A DNA stretch of 56,155 bases, from NCBI GenBank assembly GCA_021734105.1, contig JAIPJP010000004.1:1-56155 (forward strand). Direction: 5' to 3'. A program made the position numbers and the translations under genes. This document shows, piece by piece, positions 1 to 9,314 of this stretch (position 1 is the first letter of the stretch; every line of letters starts with the position of its first letter). A model generated the notes under the pieces. That model was not told where the DNA came from. It did no database searches and saw only the letters and a list, made by a program, of their open reading frames with translations. The stretch is from Candidatus Woesearchaeota archaeon. Lineage in GTDB: Archaea > Nanobdellota > Nanobdellia > Woesearchaeales > SKGA01.

Positions 1-22
1 GTATGATAACTATTATTGAAAA

Positions 23-838
23 ATGAATGAAATAAAAAAACAAATAAATAACCTTGTCAAGGAAGAAGTTTTATCAATCAAATTATTCCATAAAGGTTAT
101 GCGTCAATAATATACAAAGTAAAAACAAATAAAAATAATTTACTTGCAAAAAAATTTATCCAAAGAAAAAATATAACATATCAAAAAAGATGGTCATTAT
201 CAACAGCCATGCTTAACGAAATAAATGTAATAGAGAAATTAAGAGAAGCAAATCAAAGCACCATAATAACTCCTCAAATAACAATCATCGATAGGCATAA
301 CAATATTTTTATTCAGAAATTTATTCCTTCAAAAGAGTTTTATAGATCAATAGTATTAAGTCGAATAACAAAGTTGCCTGTTGAAAAAGAAATATACCGA
401 CTGGGAAGCCTAATATCCAGGTTACATAAACAAAACTACAACAACAAAAACAAAACCACCATCTTACATGCAGATTTAAGTTCACACAATATTCGGTTTT
501 CTCACAATAAAATATTTTTATTCGATCCCCAGGGTTTTAAAGGAGACCCTTACGAAGACATATCAAAAATGATAATAAATTTTCATCTTATTAATCCAAT
601 AATCAAACTATTTATATCAAATAAAATAATGGAACAATGTAAAAGAGCATTTATTAAAGGTTATGAAAAAGAAAACAATCAAAAAATAGATGAGAAAAAA
701 CTAATTCTGGAGATGAGAAAAATATTAATTCATGAAAGGAAATTAAAAGAGAACAAATTAATTAATAGAATTAAACAACAAATAATGAATTATCAAAACA
801 AATTACTAGTAAATAAAATGGAAAATGGAAAATTATAA
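23..838 (+). CDS. Kinase-fold small-molecule/glycan phosphotransferase
   Basis: A 271-aa protein with a degenerate protein-kinase/aminoglycoside-phosphotransferase fold. The catalytic loop HADLSSHN lies at residues 149-156 and a DFG-like DPQG at 168-171; the N-lobe has a candidate ATP-binding lysine in LLAKKF near 43. The C-terminus is Lys-rich and helical. As the first complete gene of an overlapping glycan operon, it most likely phosphorylates a sugar or lipid-linked glycan, as LPS heptose kinases do; this is inferred from context. A possible upstream ORF ends at TGA 24-26, overlapping this ATG, so the operon probably begins outside the window. The substrate cannot be told from sequence. 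Confidence 0.7.
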   Translation: MNEIKKQINNLVKEEVLSIKLFHKGYASIIYKVKTNKNNLLAKKFIQRKNITYQKRWSLSTAMLNEINVIEKLREANQSTIITPQITIIDRHNNIFIQKFIPSKEFYRSIVLSRITKLPVEKEIYRLGSLISRLHKQNYNNKNKTTILHADLSSHNIRFSHNKIFLFDPQGFKGDPYEDISKMIINFHLINPIIKLFISNKIMEQCKRAFIKGYEKENNQKIDEKKLILEMRKILIHERKLKENKLINRIKQQIMNYQNKLLVNKMENGKL

Positions 839-2087
839 AACAATAAAAGTATTCAAGAAAAGACATTCCACCATTTCAGAAGTAGAAAGCGAAGGAAAAA
901 AGTTTATTCAGAAAATATATGACAATAAAAAAAATATTTTAGTAGAAAGAGAACACAAAACAATAAATGAAATAAACAAACTTCTAGATAAAAAAAAACT
1001 ATCAAACCACAAGTACAAATCAATAGAGTATAACAAGAAAGAAAATGCAATAATTATTGAAAAAATAGAAGGTAAACCCTTAAACAAATACATTTTGGGA
1101 AAAATAAAAGATAAGGAAGACTTATTACACCAATTTGGCACATTAGGTAAGATATTTAGAATAGTTCAAGAAAACTATAAAGATAAAAAGACGCTTGGAA
1201 ATTTAAGAAAGGAAATCAAAAAAGAAAAAATTAAGGTATCAAACAAAATACTGTCTCAAATAGAGAGCGACTATTTTTTTTATAATAGAAAGATTTTTGC
1301 AGCAGCTACAGAAAATTTTATAATTAGCAAAAAAGGCATAGTTCCTATTGATTTAGGTAGTCGAAGCGAAAATACAAATAACTTAATTCAAACAGCAAGA
1401 TTTCTAAACACCCTATATTTAGGAGGTTTAAAACCGACAACAATAATTCAATACAATTGGAGATATATAAAAAATTTAGAAGAAGAATTTAACAAAGGAT
1501 ATTTTGGAAAATCAAATATTTACCTAACCACATTAATGAACATTTATAGAATTATATCACTTAGAAAAATAAAAGAGCCACTTTTCAAGCGAAAAAGACC
1601 ACTAAGAACTCTGTATTTGAATATAGCTTGCGGATATGAAATAAAAAGGTTAAAAAGAAAAATAAACCTTAAAAGAATATTAAAAGAAGAACTAAAACAA
1701 CTCACAAAAGATCTTGGAGCTGAACTTAACTGGAGTTTCTATAAAGACGACATACTTTGGCCTCATGTTTGCGAAGATATAGATCTAGTGTTTTCTGAAA
1801 AAGAAACCAAAGTAACAAAAACACTTGAAAATAAAGGATACAAAAAAATATCATCAAATATGTTTAAAAAATATAATAATACCTATCACGCACACTACGA
1901 ATATGAAACCCACACTAAAATAAATGGAAAAGATATTGGGTTTAGAATTCTTAAAAAAAGAAAACTTAGAAAAGGAATCTGGGTTCCAAACTTCTTTTGG
2001 AGACATTTCACAAGGTTTATATATCTAGTTCAGAGACCAAGAGGGTGGCTTTCTAAGCAAATAAAAAGGATAAAATATACAAAATGA
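825..2087 (+). CDS. Two-domain kinase-like / nucleotidyltransferase-like protein
   Basis: 420 aa, overlapping the preceding kinase gene by 14 nt. The N-terminal half looks like a diverged kinase fold: TENFIISKKGIVPIDLGSR (about 161-179) resembles catalytic-loop Asn plus the metal-binding DLG. The C-terminal third (about 290-420) contains CEDIDLVF, similar to the DxD of nucleotidyltransferase folds but without the usual upstream Gly-Ser motif. Position in the operon suggests transfer of a phosphate or nucleotidyl group in surface-glycan synthesis. Both domain assignments are by eye and weak; it may be an uncharacterised family. Confidence 0.5.
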   Translation: MENYKTIKVFKKRHSTISEVESEGKKFIQKIYDNKKNILVEREHKTINEINKLLDKKKLSNHKYKSIEYNKKENAIIIEKIEGKPLNKYILGKIKDKEDLLHQFGTLGKIFRIVQENYKDKKTLGNLRKEIKKEKIKVSNKILSQIESDYFFYNRKIFAAATENFIISKKGIVPIDLGSRSENTNNLIQTARFLNTLYLGGLKPTTIIQYNWRYIKNLEEEFNKGYFGKSNIYLTTLMNIYRIISLRKIKEPLFKRKRPLRTLYLNIACGYEIKRLKRKINLKRILKEELKQLTKDLGAELNWSFYKDDILWPHVCEDIDLVFSEKETKVTKTLENKGYKKISSNMFKKYNNTYHAHYEYETHTKINGKDIGFRILKKRKLRKGIWVPNFFWRHFTRFIYLVQRPRGWLSKQIKRIKYTK

Positions 2088-2716
2088 AAAAACAATTTTA
2101 CTGTCTTGTGGGAATTGATGGAGTGGGTAAAACAACAGTTAGCAGAGCAATTCTGCCAAGATTAAATGAAGAACTAGGAGCATTTAATGTTAGGCACATA
2201 GGTAAAGATTATATCCCACACGGAAGACTTCCATTTAAACCTCCAAAATATGTTTATTCTAGAAAAACTGAAGTCAAAAAGAAAAGAGTTAGTAAGAAAA
2301 AAAAGATCCTTAGAAAAATATATCACTGGGTTGCAAATGTCGGGATGAGTTTAGAATTTACCATAATGTATTTTTTCAAAGAAAAATTATCAAATAGAAA
2401 AAAACACTTACTATTGGATCATTGTCCATATGACCTACTTGTTGAAGAAAATAGGGATAGATTCCTATTAACTGAAAATATTTTGGTTGGGATTATGCCA
2501 AGACCAACACACATATTTTTATTAGTTGATGAATATGAATCAATTAGAAAAAGAAAACAACAAAGAACAACAACAGAAATGAAAGAATATTATGACAATA
2601 TGCGTGATTTATACAAAAAACACAGAATTAAGTATAGTGAAATATATGTTGGAAATGGAGTTGAAGATGCAAAAGAACAAGTTTTTCAAGCACTCAAATC
2701 AAAAATAAAAAAATGA
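2084..2716 (+). CDS. Thymidylate kinase-like P-loop kinase
   Basis: 210 aa. The P-loop GIDGVGKTT is at residues 10-18, a DRx-like motif appears as LLLDHCPYD, and a lid-like basic segment RKRKQQR follows, all typical of the TMK-like nucleoside/sugar monophosphate kinase fold. It overlaps its neighbours by 4 nt on both sides, so it is translationally coupled inside the glycan operon. TMK-like proteins in such loci usually act on glycan precursors rather than dTMP; that specificity is inference. The canonical Arg of the DR(Y/F) motif is replaced by His. Confidence 0.7.
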   Translation: MKKQFYCLVGIDGVGKTTVSRAILPRLNEELGAFNVRHIGKDYIPHGRLPFKPPKYVYSRKTEVKKKRVSKKKKILRKIYHWVANVGMSLEFTIMYFFKEKLSNRKKHLLLDHCPYDLLVEENRDRFLLTENILVGIMPRPTHIFLLVDEYESIRKRKQQRTTTEMKEYYDNMRDLYKKHRIKYSEIYVGNGVEDAKEQVFQALKSKIKK

Positions 2717-3771
2717 AAATTGGAATTTTAGCAGGACTAAAGCCATTAACAAAGAAAAAAGGAAATATATATGGCATATCAAAAATAATCTCTGAAGAAA
2801 ACGAAGTTTATCTAGTAGGATATGATCCAAATACTCAAAAAGAAATTGAAAAAGACCTAAAGTTCAGAAACTACACAAAGATTAAACCAAAAAATATTTT
2901 CTTAAGAATTCTTCGACACAAAATAAATTTATCTAGATTTTGCAAAAAAGAAAAACCTGACATTCTTATGAATATATACCGAGAAGAGTTTGAAGGAGTT
3001 ATAACGGTCATTGTTGCTAAGAAGTTTGGAATTAAATCAATAGTAAGATTTGCAGGAAATCCTTTTGAAGCATATAAACATAAAAAAACATTCTTTAACA
3101 AACTCGGAACATACATACTTACAAACATAATTGCTAAACACTTTTTGAAGAAAGCAACAAAAATAATCACTATGAGTGAAGAAACAAAAATAAACCTTAT
3201 CAAACAAGGATTTAATAAAAAAAAGATAGAAATAGTAATGCAACCAATGAAAATAAACATTCCTAAAGCTAACAAAAACCTTAAAGGTCTAAGCAAGACC
3301 AAAAAAAACGTTCTTTTCGTAGGTAATTTCACCAAGGGAAAAGGGTTTCAAAGTATCATAAACATATTAGAAAATAAAACAATACAACAAAAATATAACT
3401 TTGTATTCATCGGAGCAGATAAAGATAATTACTCCAAAACAATAAACAAATACAAAAATACAAGTATCCTTGGAAGATTAGATCAGGAAAAAGTATTTGA
3501 ATATATGGCTTCTTCAGACATCTTCTTATTTCCCTCATATTTTGAAGGTTTTCCAAAAGCAGTAACTGAAGCATACCTGTGTGGATGTCCAATAATCGCT
3601 AGAGATATAGTAAATATAGATAGATTAGCACAATACACCTTTAAAACAGATAAAGAACTTCTTAATATAATGTTAAATAAAAAAATAAAAAAGGCAAAGA
3701 ATAATCTTCCTGAAGAATTTACCTATAATTATGTTAGAGAAAAATACAAACAATTAGTAAGAGAGATTTAA
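2713..3771 (+). CDS. Glycosyltransferase family 4 (GT-B fold)
   Basis: 352 aa with a GT-B two-domain layout: a variable N-terminal acceptor domain, then a donor domain opening with VLFVGNFTKGKG (about 200-211). It carries the GT4 EX7E signature in FEGFPKAVTEA (277-287; Glu278 and Glu286), then CGCPIIARD. It probably transfers a sugar from a nucleotide donor onto a lipid-linked glycan on the cytoplasmic face of the membrane. It overlaps the TMK-like gene by 4 nt and abuts the following methyltransferase without a gap. Confidence 0.88.
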   Translation: MKIGILAGLKPLTKKKGNIYGISKIISEENEVYLVGYDPNTQKEIEKDLKFRNYTKIKPKNIFLRILRHKINLSRFCKKEKPDILMNIYREEFEGVITVIVAKKFGIKSIVRFAGNPFEAYKHKKTFFNKLGTYILTNIIAKHFLKKATKIITMSEETKINLIKQGFNKKKIEIVMQPMKINIPKANKNLKGLSKTKKNVLFVGNFTKGKGFQSIINILENKTIQQKYNFVFIGADKDNYSKTINKYKNTSILGRLDQEKVFEYMASSDIFLFPSYFEGFPKAVTEAYLCGCPIIARDIVNIDRLAQYTFKTDKELLNIMLNKKIKKAKNNLPEEFTYNYVREKYKQLVREI

Positions 3772-4521
3772 ATGGTCAAAAATAATCATACCTATTGGGC
3801 TAACGCTTTCTCAGATGCAAAAATAAATTTAGATATAAATAAATTAAAACACATAACTAAATATGTAAACAAAAAAGATAAAATATTAGAAGCGGGTTGC
3901 GGACCTGGAAAAGTTGTTTTTCCACTACTTTCAGAAGGTTATAAAATATATGGTTTGGATTTTTCAAAAGATTTAATTAAAGAGTGTCAAGACTATTCGA
4001 AAAAAACAAAAATTGGTAATCCAAATAGTTTTGTAGTTGGCGACATACTAAGATTAGAATACAAAGAAGAATTCGATGTATACATGTCATTTGGCGTGAT
4101 AGAACACTTCAAACAAAGAGAACAAAGAAGAATAATCAAACAAGCAAAAAAATCACTTAAGAAAGGAGGTAAAGTTGTAATAACTGTTCCAAACAGCTAC
4201 AGCCCAAATGTTGTTTCAAGATGGATTATGTCTAAGGTCAAAAAACATCTTCTTAAAGACCCAATGGTGTACCAAAAAAATATCTCAACAAAAAAAATAC
4301 GAAAAATGTTTGAAAGAGAAGGTTTTAAAACCATCTCATGCAAAAATTATGGTTTTGATAAAGCAATAAACAGACTACTTTTACTAAATTACAAAAAAAT
4401 ATTCAGAATCCCTAATTTATTTTATTATCTTAGAAAACCAATATTGAAAGCATCTCAAAAAATGGGAAAAACATTTCATAAGTTTGGAGAAACAACAGAA
4501 TATGTAGGTATAAAAAGATGA
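3772..4521 (+). CDS. Class I SAM-dependent methyltransferase
   Basis: 249 aa. SAM-binding motif I is EAGCGPGK (40-47), followed by an acidic strand end YGLDFS and the post-I segment FVVGDIL. The C-terminal region resembles UbiE/small-molecule methyltransferases. It starts directly after the stop of the glycosyltransferase gene and overlaps the deacetylase gene by 4 nt. It likely methylates a sugar or lipid intermediate of the surface glycan; the substrate is not readable from sequence. Confidence 0.85.
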   Translation: MVKNNHTYWANAFSDAKINLDINKLKHITKYVNKKDKILEAGCGPGKVVFPLLSEGYKIYGLDFSKDLIKECQDYSKKTKIGNPNSFVVGDILRLEYKEEFDVYMSFGVIEHFKQREQRRIIKQAKKSLKKGGKVVITVPNSYSPNVVSRWIMSKVKKHLLKDPMVYQKNISTKKIRKMFEREGFKTISCKNYGFDKAINRLLLLNYKKIFRIPNLFYYLRKPILKASQKMGKTFHKFGETTEYVGIKR

Positions 4522-5288
4522 GTAAATTAAAAGTTGTTATTTATTTTGATTATGAATTACAACAAGGAGCAGACATGTGCACAAACCCTCAAAAATGGGG
4601 GCTGGACGACTATACCAATACAGAAAAACTTCTTGAATTACTAAATAAATACGATGTAAAAGTCTGTTTTGCAACTCTCGGAACAATAGCTGAAGGAAAT
4701 AAATTGCCTTACTCAAGTAAAAAACAAATAAAAAAAATACACTCAAAAGGACATGAAATAGCATCTCACTCATATAAACATAACGCTCTAGATTCATTAA
4801 CTAATAAAGAAATAATAAGTGATTTAAAAAAATCTAAAAGACTTCTGGAATCAGTTATTAAAGAAAAAATCATGACATTTGTTCCACCACATAATTTACC
4901 ATTTAATCTACTGGGAATAGCAATTGGTTTAAAAAAAATAGAAAAAGAAGGAAAACCAACAAAAAGAAGACCATACATATCCAAAAGACCAATATCAAAA
5001 TATAGACAAATAATTAACAAAATAGGGTTTAAGGTTATTAGAGAATATGATTTAATAATAAACAAGCTTGATTTCACAGGATTCGACAGCAAAGTAAGAA
5101 ACAAAATATTAAAAAACAAGAACAAAAATAAAATAATAACCTGTTATGGCCACCCTCATGCTCTGCTAGTAAAAGGAAAACAATCACTAGAAGAACTTGA
5201 AAAAACAATCAAACTAATCAAAAAAGAAAAAATAGAAGTAATATTGCCACGAGAGATAAAAAGATGTTTAGAAAAGAATGGAATTTAA
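4518..5288 (+). CDS. Polysaccharide deacetylase (NodB-like, CE4)
   Basis: 256 aa. The NodB metal site is visible: Asp11 in VIYFDYELQ takes the place of the TFDD motif, and H84-x3-H88 in SHSYKH is motif 2. The D-Y-E variant of motif 1 resembles deacetylases of exopolysaccharide loci. No signal peptide is visible, so it probably removes N-acetyl groups from an intracellular, lipid-linked sugar. It is coupled to the preceding methyltransferase by ATGA overlap and overlaps the next methyltransferase by 25 nt. Confidence 0.83.
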   Translation: MSKLKVVIYFDYELQQGADMCTNPQKWGLDDYTNTEKLLELLNKYDVKVCFATLGTIAEGNKLPYSSKKQIKKIHSKGHEIASHSYKHNALDSLTNKEIISDLKKSKRLLESVIKEKIMTFVPPHNLPFNLLGIAIGLKKIEKEGKPTKRRPYISKRPISKYRQIINKIGFKVIREYDLIINKLDFTGFDSKVRNKILKNKNKNKIITCYGHPHALLVKGKQSLEELEKTIKLIKKEKIEVILPREIKRCLEKNGI

Positions 5289-6001
5289 TAAACAAGCCAA
5301 ACATAATCACCAAACTATTTGGAGATCCATCTCTTGGAAGAAGACTAGATTTTCAAGTAATTAAAAAATTATTAAAACAAAATATAAAACAAAATTCAAC
5401 TATACTGGACGCAGGATGCGGTCAAGGATTCTACTCATTCTATATAGATAAAAAATATGATATCAAAGAAATTGATGCTATAGATTACGAACAAGAAAAT
5501 GTTGATAAGTGTAAGCTAATAAACAACAAAGTAAAAAGTAAAAAAATAATATTTAGAAAAGAAGATATGATTAAATATAAAAAAGAAAATAAATATGACC
5601 TAATATTTGCACTAGCCAGCACACACTATGTTGGTGAAGAAGACAACAAAATATTTGAGAATTTTTATCAATCATTACGAAACAAAGGAACATTACTTTT
5701 AGTTACACCTAACAGCAAAATAAGATCTAAAGAATATGGAAGAAAAAGCGGAAAATATGAAAAGCAAGAGATAATAAAAAAACTTCAAAAACAAGGTTTT
5801 AAAATAACATGTGTAAAGCCATTTTCAAATGGTATCACTAACAAAATAAAATTCACCCTTTACAAACTTCACAAACAAAATAAACTAATTTCTAAAATTA
5901 AATACGCAACAATATTCCTTTTTGGACTTTTAATAATCAAACTTGACAAATTCTTTGATAACAAAAAAAATGCGTCTTGGCTTGTTTTAGCGAGAAAATA
6001 A
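5264..6001 (+). CDS. Class I SAM-dependent methyltransferase
   Basis: 245 aa with motif I LDAGCGQG (48-55) followed by an acidic strand (IDAIDYE). Its C-terminus has a hydrophobic stretch (ATIFLFGLLIIKL) that could associate with membrane, fitting a lipid-linked substrate. It is the last gene of the plus-strand glycan operon; the ATG lies inside the deacetylase gene and its 3' end overlaps the convergent flippase gene by 15 nt. Function beyond methylation is unknown. Confidence 0.82.
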   Translation: MFRKEWNLINKPNIITKLFGDPSLGRRLDFQVIKKLLKQNIKQNSTILDAGCGQGFYSFYIDKKYDIKEIDAIDYEQENVDKCKLINNKVKSKKIIFRKEDMIKYKKENKYDLIFALASTHYVGEEDNKIFENFYQSLRNKGTLLLVTPNSKIRSKEYGRKSGKYEKQEIIKKLQKQGFKITCVKPFSNGITNKIKFTLYKLHKQNKLISKIKYATIFLFGLLIIKLDKFFDNKKNASWLVLARK

Positions 6002-7522
6002 TTTAAACAACATTCTTAACAACTTAGACAATGAAGGTACGCTCTTACCATATTTACGCTCTAGTTTAGATAGCGTATCTAAATCATCTTTATCTAGAAA
6101 CTTAAGAATAAAAATAAGAATAAAGTATAAACACAACAATAAAAGGAATAAGAAAACCAATAAATAATTGTTATCCCAAACCAAAGAAAAAATCTTTAGA
6201 ACAATTATTCCTAAAAGAGAGATTATTATTAATTTAAAATTAGACTTGTGATCAATAAATAACGGATAAAGTCTTCTAGCATAAAGATAAAACAAAATAT
6301 TTTGCAAAGAGAGACATATAGCTGAAGATATGGCAGCACCAGTTATTCCAATATACGGTATTAACAAAACGTTTAGAACAATGTTTAGAATGGCTATAAA
6401 AATATTAACTTTAGCAATATGTTTAGTTTTTTTATACACATGAACAATCACTTCATTTAAACCAGTATACAAATTAATTAAGAAACCCAAAGAAATAATC
6501 GACAAAGCAGCAGAACCAACAACATATTCAGCCCCGAATAAAATAAAAAGAATTTTCTTTGAGAAAAATATCAACAACAAAATAAAAGGCAAAGAAAACA
6601 AAAGAACCCACTTTTGAGATTTAGTATATAAAAAACCCAAGTCTTCGCTCTTTTTATTATGAAGTTCCATAAATAAAGGCGAAGCTATCCTCGAAAAAGC
6701 AAGTTGAACAAATTTTAATAAAGAAGCAGTCGAATAAGCGATAGCATATATTCCTAATAATTCCGCAGACAAGAATATGCCAATAATAATATTGTCGCTC
6801 CAACCTATAAGATACATCAAAAAACCAGACACAAATAAAGGAATTGAAAAGTTAAACCATTCTTTAGTTTGGGATTGTTTAAAAAGAGAGAAGGGAACAT
6901 CTATTCTTTTCGTCAAAAAAAAGTTTAAAATAAAGGAAAGCACTATGGAAATAAAATATAATAACAAAAGATAAAATAAAGACAAATTAAAATAAATTAT
7001 TAGACCAACACCAACAATAAGAATAAAAGGCTTTAAAACAGTACTCCACTGACAATAAAGCATTCGTTTGTAGCCTGAGAGAATATTTGAAAGAACTATT
7101 TCTAAAACCCTAAAAGGAAGAGAAAGAAAAACAAAAGTTAACACATAAACACTCATAGAGTTGAAACTAAAAATATCTTTTAAAAAAGGAATCGTTAGAA
7201 AAAACAAAGCCGTAAATACCAAAGATATAACCAAAGGAACAATAGAAGAAAAACCAATAAACGAAGAAAGAGATTTTGAATCTTTCTTTGAAATATAATC
7301 CGAAACATACCGAGGAATACTGCTATGAATACCAATCAACGAAAATATAAACATGAACCCTAAAATAGTGACTCCAAATTCAAAATAACCCCAATCTTCA
7401 GGACCAAAATAACGAGATCCGATCATTTTGAACACAAACATAAAAACATAACTGAGAAAAGACATAAAAAGAATTATTCCGGCGCCCTGAAATAACTCTT
7501 GATAAGATGATTTTAAACCCAT
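5987..7522 (-). CDS. Wzx-type oligosaccharide flippase (MOP superfamily)
   Basis: 511 aa, almost wholly hydrophobic, with about 12-14 predicted transmembrane helices and the length typical of polysaccharide biosynthesis/MATE-like flippases. It begins with an amphipathic segment (SSYQELFQGAGIILF) typical of the family and ends in a basic cytosolic tail. It should flip lipid-linked glycans across the cytoplasmic membrane. It lies 48 bp downstream of the epimerase gene on the same strand and has GGTG just before its ATG, so the two are probably co-transcribed and converge on the glycan operon. Confidence 0.88.
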   Translation of the reverse strand: MGLKSSYQELFQGAGIILFMSFLSYVFMFVFKMIGSRYFGPEDWGYFEFGVTILGFMFIFSLIGIHSSIPRYVSDYISKKDSKSLSSFIGFSSIVPLVISLVFTALFFLTIPFLKDIFSFNSMSVYVLTFVFLSLPFRVLEIVLSNILSGYKRMLYCQWSTVLKPFILIVGVGLIIYFNLSLFYLLLLYFISIVLSFILNFFLTKRIDVPFSLFKQSQTKEWFNFSIPLFVSGFLMYLIGWSDNIIIGIFLSAELLGIYAIAYSTASLLKFVQLAFSRIASPLFMELHNKKSEDLGFLYTKSQKWVLLFSLPFILLLIFFSKKILFILFGAEYVVGSAALSIISLGFLINLYTGLNEVIVHVYKKTKHIAKVNIFIAILNIVLNVLLIPYIGITGAAISSAICLSLQNILFYLYARRLYPLFIDHKSNFKLIIISLLGIIVLKIFSLVWDNNYLLVFLFLLLLCLYFILIFILKFLDKDDLDTLSKLERKYGKSVPSLSKLLRMLFKLFSR

Positions 7523-7570
7523 ATAAACACCAACTAATAATAACTTTAAAAACTTAATGAAATAAAAACG

Positions 7571-8524
7571 TTATTTTTCAAAATAAGACAAATACCAATT
7601 CACGAACTCATTTACACCTTCTTTTATAGATACTGAAGGGTTATAGTTTAATAATTGTTTAGCTTTTGAAACATCGGAAAAGGTTTCTGGAACATCTCCT
7701 GGTTGCATTGGAAGAAACTCTAATTTAGCTTTTTTATCTAAGTTTGATTCTATTTCACCAATAAAATCCATTAAATTAACAGACTCTCCTCTTCCTAAAT
7801 TAAAAACATTAAATCCGGTTAGTTCTGCATCAATAGTTGAAACGATACCATCAACGATATCTTTAACATAAGTAAAATCCCTTTTCATATTGCCTTTGTT
7901 ATAAACATCTATAGATTTTTCTTCATTTATTCCCTTGGTAAATTTAAACAAAGCCATATCAGGACGCCCCCAAAGACCATAGACTGTAAAAAACCTAAGA
8001 CCTATAGTCGTTAGACCAAATAAATGACTATAAACATTTGCTTGAAGCTCATTAGCTTTTTTAGTGGCTGCATACAAAGATATGGGATTATCAACAGAAT
8101 CAGTCTCTGAGAATGGAATCTTATCATTTCCACCATAAACACTCGAAGAAGACGCATATACCGCTCGTTTGATATCATATTTTCTTGCTAATTCGAAAAT
8201 ATTATTTGTTCCTTGAACATTTGTTTGAATATAAGTATCGGGATTTTCCAGACTATAACGCACACCTGCTTGCGCTGCTAAATGAATTATCACATCAAAA
8301 GAATGTTCTTGAGCAAGAGAATCTAACAATTCTTTATCCAAAATATCTCCTTTAACAAAAATAACTTCTTTTGGAACAAGATTTTTTAGTCTTGCTTCTT
8401 TTAGAGAAACATCATAATAATCATTTAAGTTATCTAATCCAATAACCTCATGACCTTCTTCAATAAGAGTTTTAGCAGCGTGAGAACCAATAAAACCTGC
8501 TATTCCCGTGAGTAAGATTTTCAT
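7571..8524 (-). CDS. NAD-dependent nucleotide-sugar epimerase (UDP-glucuronate 4-epimerase-like SDR)
   Basis: 317 aa extended SDR. The Rossmann motif GIAGFIG is at 7-13, the catalytic Ser lies in SSSSVYGG (126-132) and the YxxxK pair is Tyr151/Lys155. The early segment DNLNDYYDVSLKEAR closely resembles UDP-glucuronate/UDP-galacturonate 4-epimerases. It likely supplies an epimerised nucleotide sugar to the adjacent glycosyltransferase. C4 epimerase specificity is family-based inference; a related GalE or dehydratase role is possible. Confidence 0.85.
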   Translation of the reverse strand: MKILLTGIAGFIGSHAAKTLIEEGHEVIGLDNLNDYYDVSLKEARLKNLVPKEVIFVKGDILDKELLDSLAQEHSFDVIIHLAAQAGVRYSLENPDTYIQTNVQGTNNIFELARKYDIKRAVYASSSSVYGGNDKIPFSETDSVDNPISLYAATKKANELQANVYSHLFGLTTIGLRFFTVYGLWGRPDMALFKFTKGINEEKSIDVYNKGNMKRDFTYVKDIVDGIVSTIDAELTGFNVFNLGRGESVNLMDFIGEIESNLDKKAKLEFLPMQPGDVPETFSDVSKAKQLLNYNPSVSIKEGVNEFVNWYLSYFEK

Positions 8525-8584
8525 AAATCATAAAATAAAGATGTCCTTTAAAAAGCTTAGTAAAAATAACTCTTTTCAAAGAAA

Positions 8585-8640
8585 AAAAAGAAAAACAAAA
8601 AAGAGCAAAAAAACAAAAAAAGACCTTGCCCTTAAGCAAG
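8585..8640 (-). terminator. Hairpin plus long T-tract terminator
   Basis: On the minus strand, stem CTTGC / GCAAG with a 6-nt loop (8625-8640) overlaps the stop codon of the small gene at 8632 and is followed by an extended T-rich tract down to about 8585. U-tracts terminate archaeal transcription; the extra hairpin makes it look like an intrinsic terminator insulating the epimerase gene. Confidence 0.6.
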
Positions 8641-8865
8641 ATCTTCGCCTTCAACGACCATTGGATCGTCAGCAAGCGTGTTTTGCACTTCAACATCATC
8701 AACTGAACCTTCACTAGCAGTTATTTTTTCAAAATACGCTGTTGGTCGAATCGTTGTGATGGTCGTTGTGTGCACAATGTACTTCCCATCTTTACTCTTT
8801 CTAAACTTTGTGTCAATAAGCGGCATCTTTCGAAGCTGCTCTTCTTTTTTATTTGTTAAACCCAT
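8632..8865 (-). CDS. Small conserved archaeal protein, unknown function
   Basis: A 77-aa protein beginning MGLTNKKEEQLRKMPL. I chose the ATG at 8865 because GGTGAT sits 4 nt upstream; the longer reading from 8883 would add six residues across that site. The sequence is charged at the N-terminus, has a Thr-rich central strand (VHTTTITTIRP) and an acidic tail. It resembles short hypothetical proteins I associate with DPANN archaea, but I cannot assign a function. No membrane segment or catalytic motif is visible. Confidence 0.65.
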   Translation of the reverse strand: MGLTNKKEEQLRKMPLIDTKFRKSKDGKYIVHTTTITTIRPTAYFEKITASEGSVDDVEVQNTLADDPMVVEGEDLA

Positions 8866-8949
8866 GGTTATCACCACTAGCAAAAATAAAAGAAGTGCTT
8901 AAAGAAATCAACGAAAAAAATTCCGAAAAGTTTTCGGGAAAATAACAAA

Positions 8950-8978
8950 CACTGGACAAAGGCTCGCGAGGTATAAAA
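8950..8978 (+). promoter_or_regulatory. Promoter-like repeat CACTGGACAA...CTCGCGAG-TATAAAA, copy 1
   Basis: The block starts CACTGGACAA, contains the self-complementary octamer CTCGCGAG and ends in GTATAAAA, a good TATA element. Related blocks occur at 9787 and 11077. No long ORF starts at the expected distance; vapB has its own TATA further on, so this copy may drive a leader or be a relic. Confidence 0.5.
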
Positions 8979-9047
8979 AAGAAACACGCGCCATCAACAG
9001 TGTTAAGAACATACGCGAGGTGAAAATAAGTTCATTTACAGAACATT

Positions 9048-9071
9048 TAAATATGTGTAAACACATATTTA
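9048..9071. promoter_or_regulatory. vapBC operator palindrome
   Basis: A perfect inverted repeat with 11-nt arms TAAATATGTGT / ACACATATTTA around AA. It overlaps a TATA-like element (ATTTAAATA, about 9045) and ends 19 nt before the vapB ATG. The position fits an autoregulatory site for the RHH antitoxin. Confidence 0.75.
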
Positions 9072-9089
9072 CACATAAGGTGAAATGAT

Positions 9090-9314
9090 ATGGTAAATGT
9101 GACCTTGGCAATACCAGAAGAATTACATACAAAAATGAAGAAACATTCAGAGATTAGATGGAGTGAAGTTATTAGAAAAACAATCGCTGAAAAAATAAGC
9201 ACTCTTGAACTAGTAGACGAATTAACTAAAAAAAACAAACTCACTACTCAAGATATAAAAGAGATTTCAAAAAAAATTGATTCTGACGTTGCACATAAAC
9301 TAAGACTGAAATGA
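9090..9314 (+). CDS. vapB: VapB-type antitoxin (ribbon-helix-helix)
   Basis: 74 aa. The N-terminal MVNVTLAIPEELHTKMKKH has the beta-strand and helix pattern of RHH DNA-binding proteins, followed by a second helix (WSEVIRKTIAEKI) and a Lys-rich tail likely to bind the toxin. GGTGA lies 5-9 nt upstream of the ATG. Its stop overlaps the PIN-domain gene by 4 nt. It should neutralise that toxin and repress the operon through the palindrome at 9048-9071. Confidence 0.82.
   Translation: MVNVTLAIPEELHTKMKKHSEIRWSEVIRKTIAEKISTLELVDELTKKNKLTTQDIKEISKKIDSDVAHKLRLK

Noticed and set aside
8508-8717. Lys-rich plus-strand 69-aa open frame
   Set aside because: It is the complement of the T-rich terminator and the end of the small minus-strand gene.
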